Below, piece by piece: positions 63,658-63,665 of a DNA stretch of 63,665 nt. Position 1 is the first letter of the stretch. Every line of letters starts with the position of its first letter. A program made the position numbers and the translations under genes. The notes under the pieces are model-generated. The model worked only from the letters and a program-made list of their open reading frames with translations. It searched no databases and had not been told where the DNA came from. Source of the stretch: Providencia sneebia DSM 19967 (GTDB lineage: Bacteria; Pseudomonadota; Gammaproteobacteria; Enterobacterales; Enterobacteriaceae). The DNA lies in the NCBI RefSeq assembly GCF_000314895.2, contig NZ_CM001773.1, positions 2,924,544-2,988,208 of the forward strand. The letters are read 5' to 3'.

Positions 63658-63665
63658 GGTACGTT

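Overview
The window is a chromosomal segment of a low-GC Enterobacterales bacterium, most likely Providencia or a close relative in the Morganellaceae. This rests on a conserved core (rseC-rseB-rseA-rpoE / nadB / trmN / srmB / grcA / ung / grpE / nadK / recN / bamE / rnfH-ratA / smpB / ssrA) whose proteins resemble the E. coli ones at low GC, on an ERIC-like repeat, and on a hutG-gltS pair inside the core. The species call is inference.

Layout. (1) 1-7170: a degraded lambdoid-type prophage. It has a YagU-like membrane protein, a Q-type antiterminator, a DnaB-like helicase lacking most of its N-domain, a run of small early genes and a frameshifted P4-type integrase next to repeats that look like integrase arm sites. 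(2) 7180-26503: core chromosome. It holds the sigma-E regulon operon, NAD synthesis (nadB, nadK), RNA helicase srmB, a glycyl-radical spare part (grcA with a perfect FNR box), DNA repair (ung, and recN with two LexA boxes), outer-membrane assembly (bamE) and trans-translation (smpB, ssrA). One oddity is a lipase/ankyrin protein between srmB and grcA. (3) 26491-36879: mobile island 1. It is inserted in the 3' end of ssrA and bounded by a 13-bp direct repeat. It carries a frameshifted integrase, a P4-alpha-like primase/helicase, a RadC-like protein, a serine recombinase, several unknown genes and an alpha-carbonic anhydrase. (4) 36867-61182: a second, composite CP4-57/P4-like island in tandem. 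It begins with a 3'-truncated integrase fused to an mcrC fragment. Then come a dynamin-like P-loop protein, alpA / yfjI / yfjJ-like satellite genes, an AT-rich unknown gene with a broken paralogue and IS debris, the yfjP-ardB-yfjQ-yfjR block, an IrmA-like exported protein, and a six-gene same-strand run encoding the Gabija (gajA-gajB) and Qat (qatA-B-C-D) anti-phage systems. The right edge carries integrase-arm-like repeats and the 3' part of a tRNA-Pro(GGG), not an ssrA end, so the island looks chimeric. (5) 61190-63665: another prophage remnant with a decayed HK97-type portal gene and an unusual protein combining an HNH-nuclease-like motif with several membrane segments; it runs off the window.

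How it works together. The core part is housekeeping plus envelope stress control. The two ssrA islands and the flanking prophage debris form a hotspot in which integrases, satellite replication genes and defence genes have been stacked and partly deleted. The two recognised defence systems look intact. The best candidates for undescribed functions are the AT-rich 602-residue protein at 43957, the P-loop protein at 39162 with its truncated partner, the 32764/33165 gene pair, and the HNH-membrane protein at 62329.
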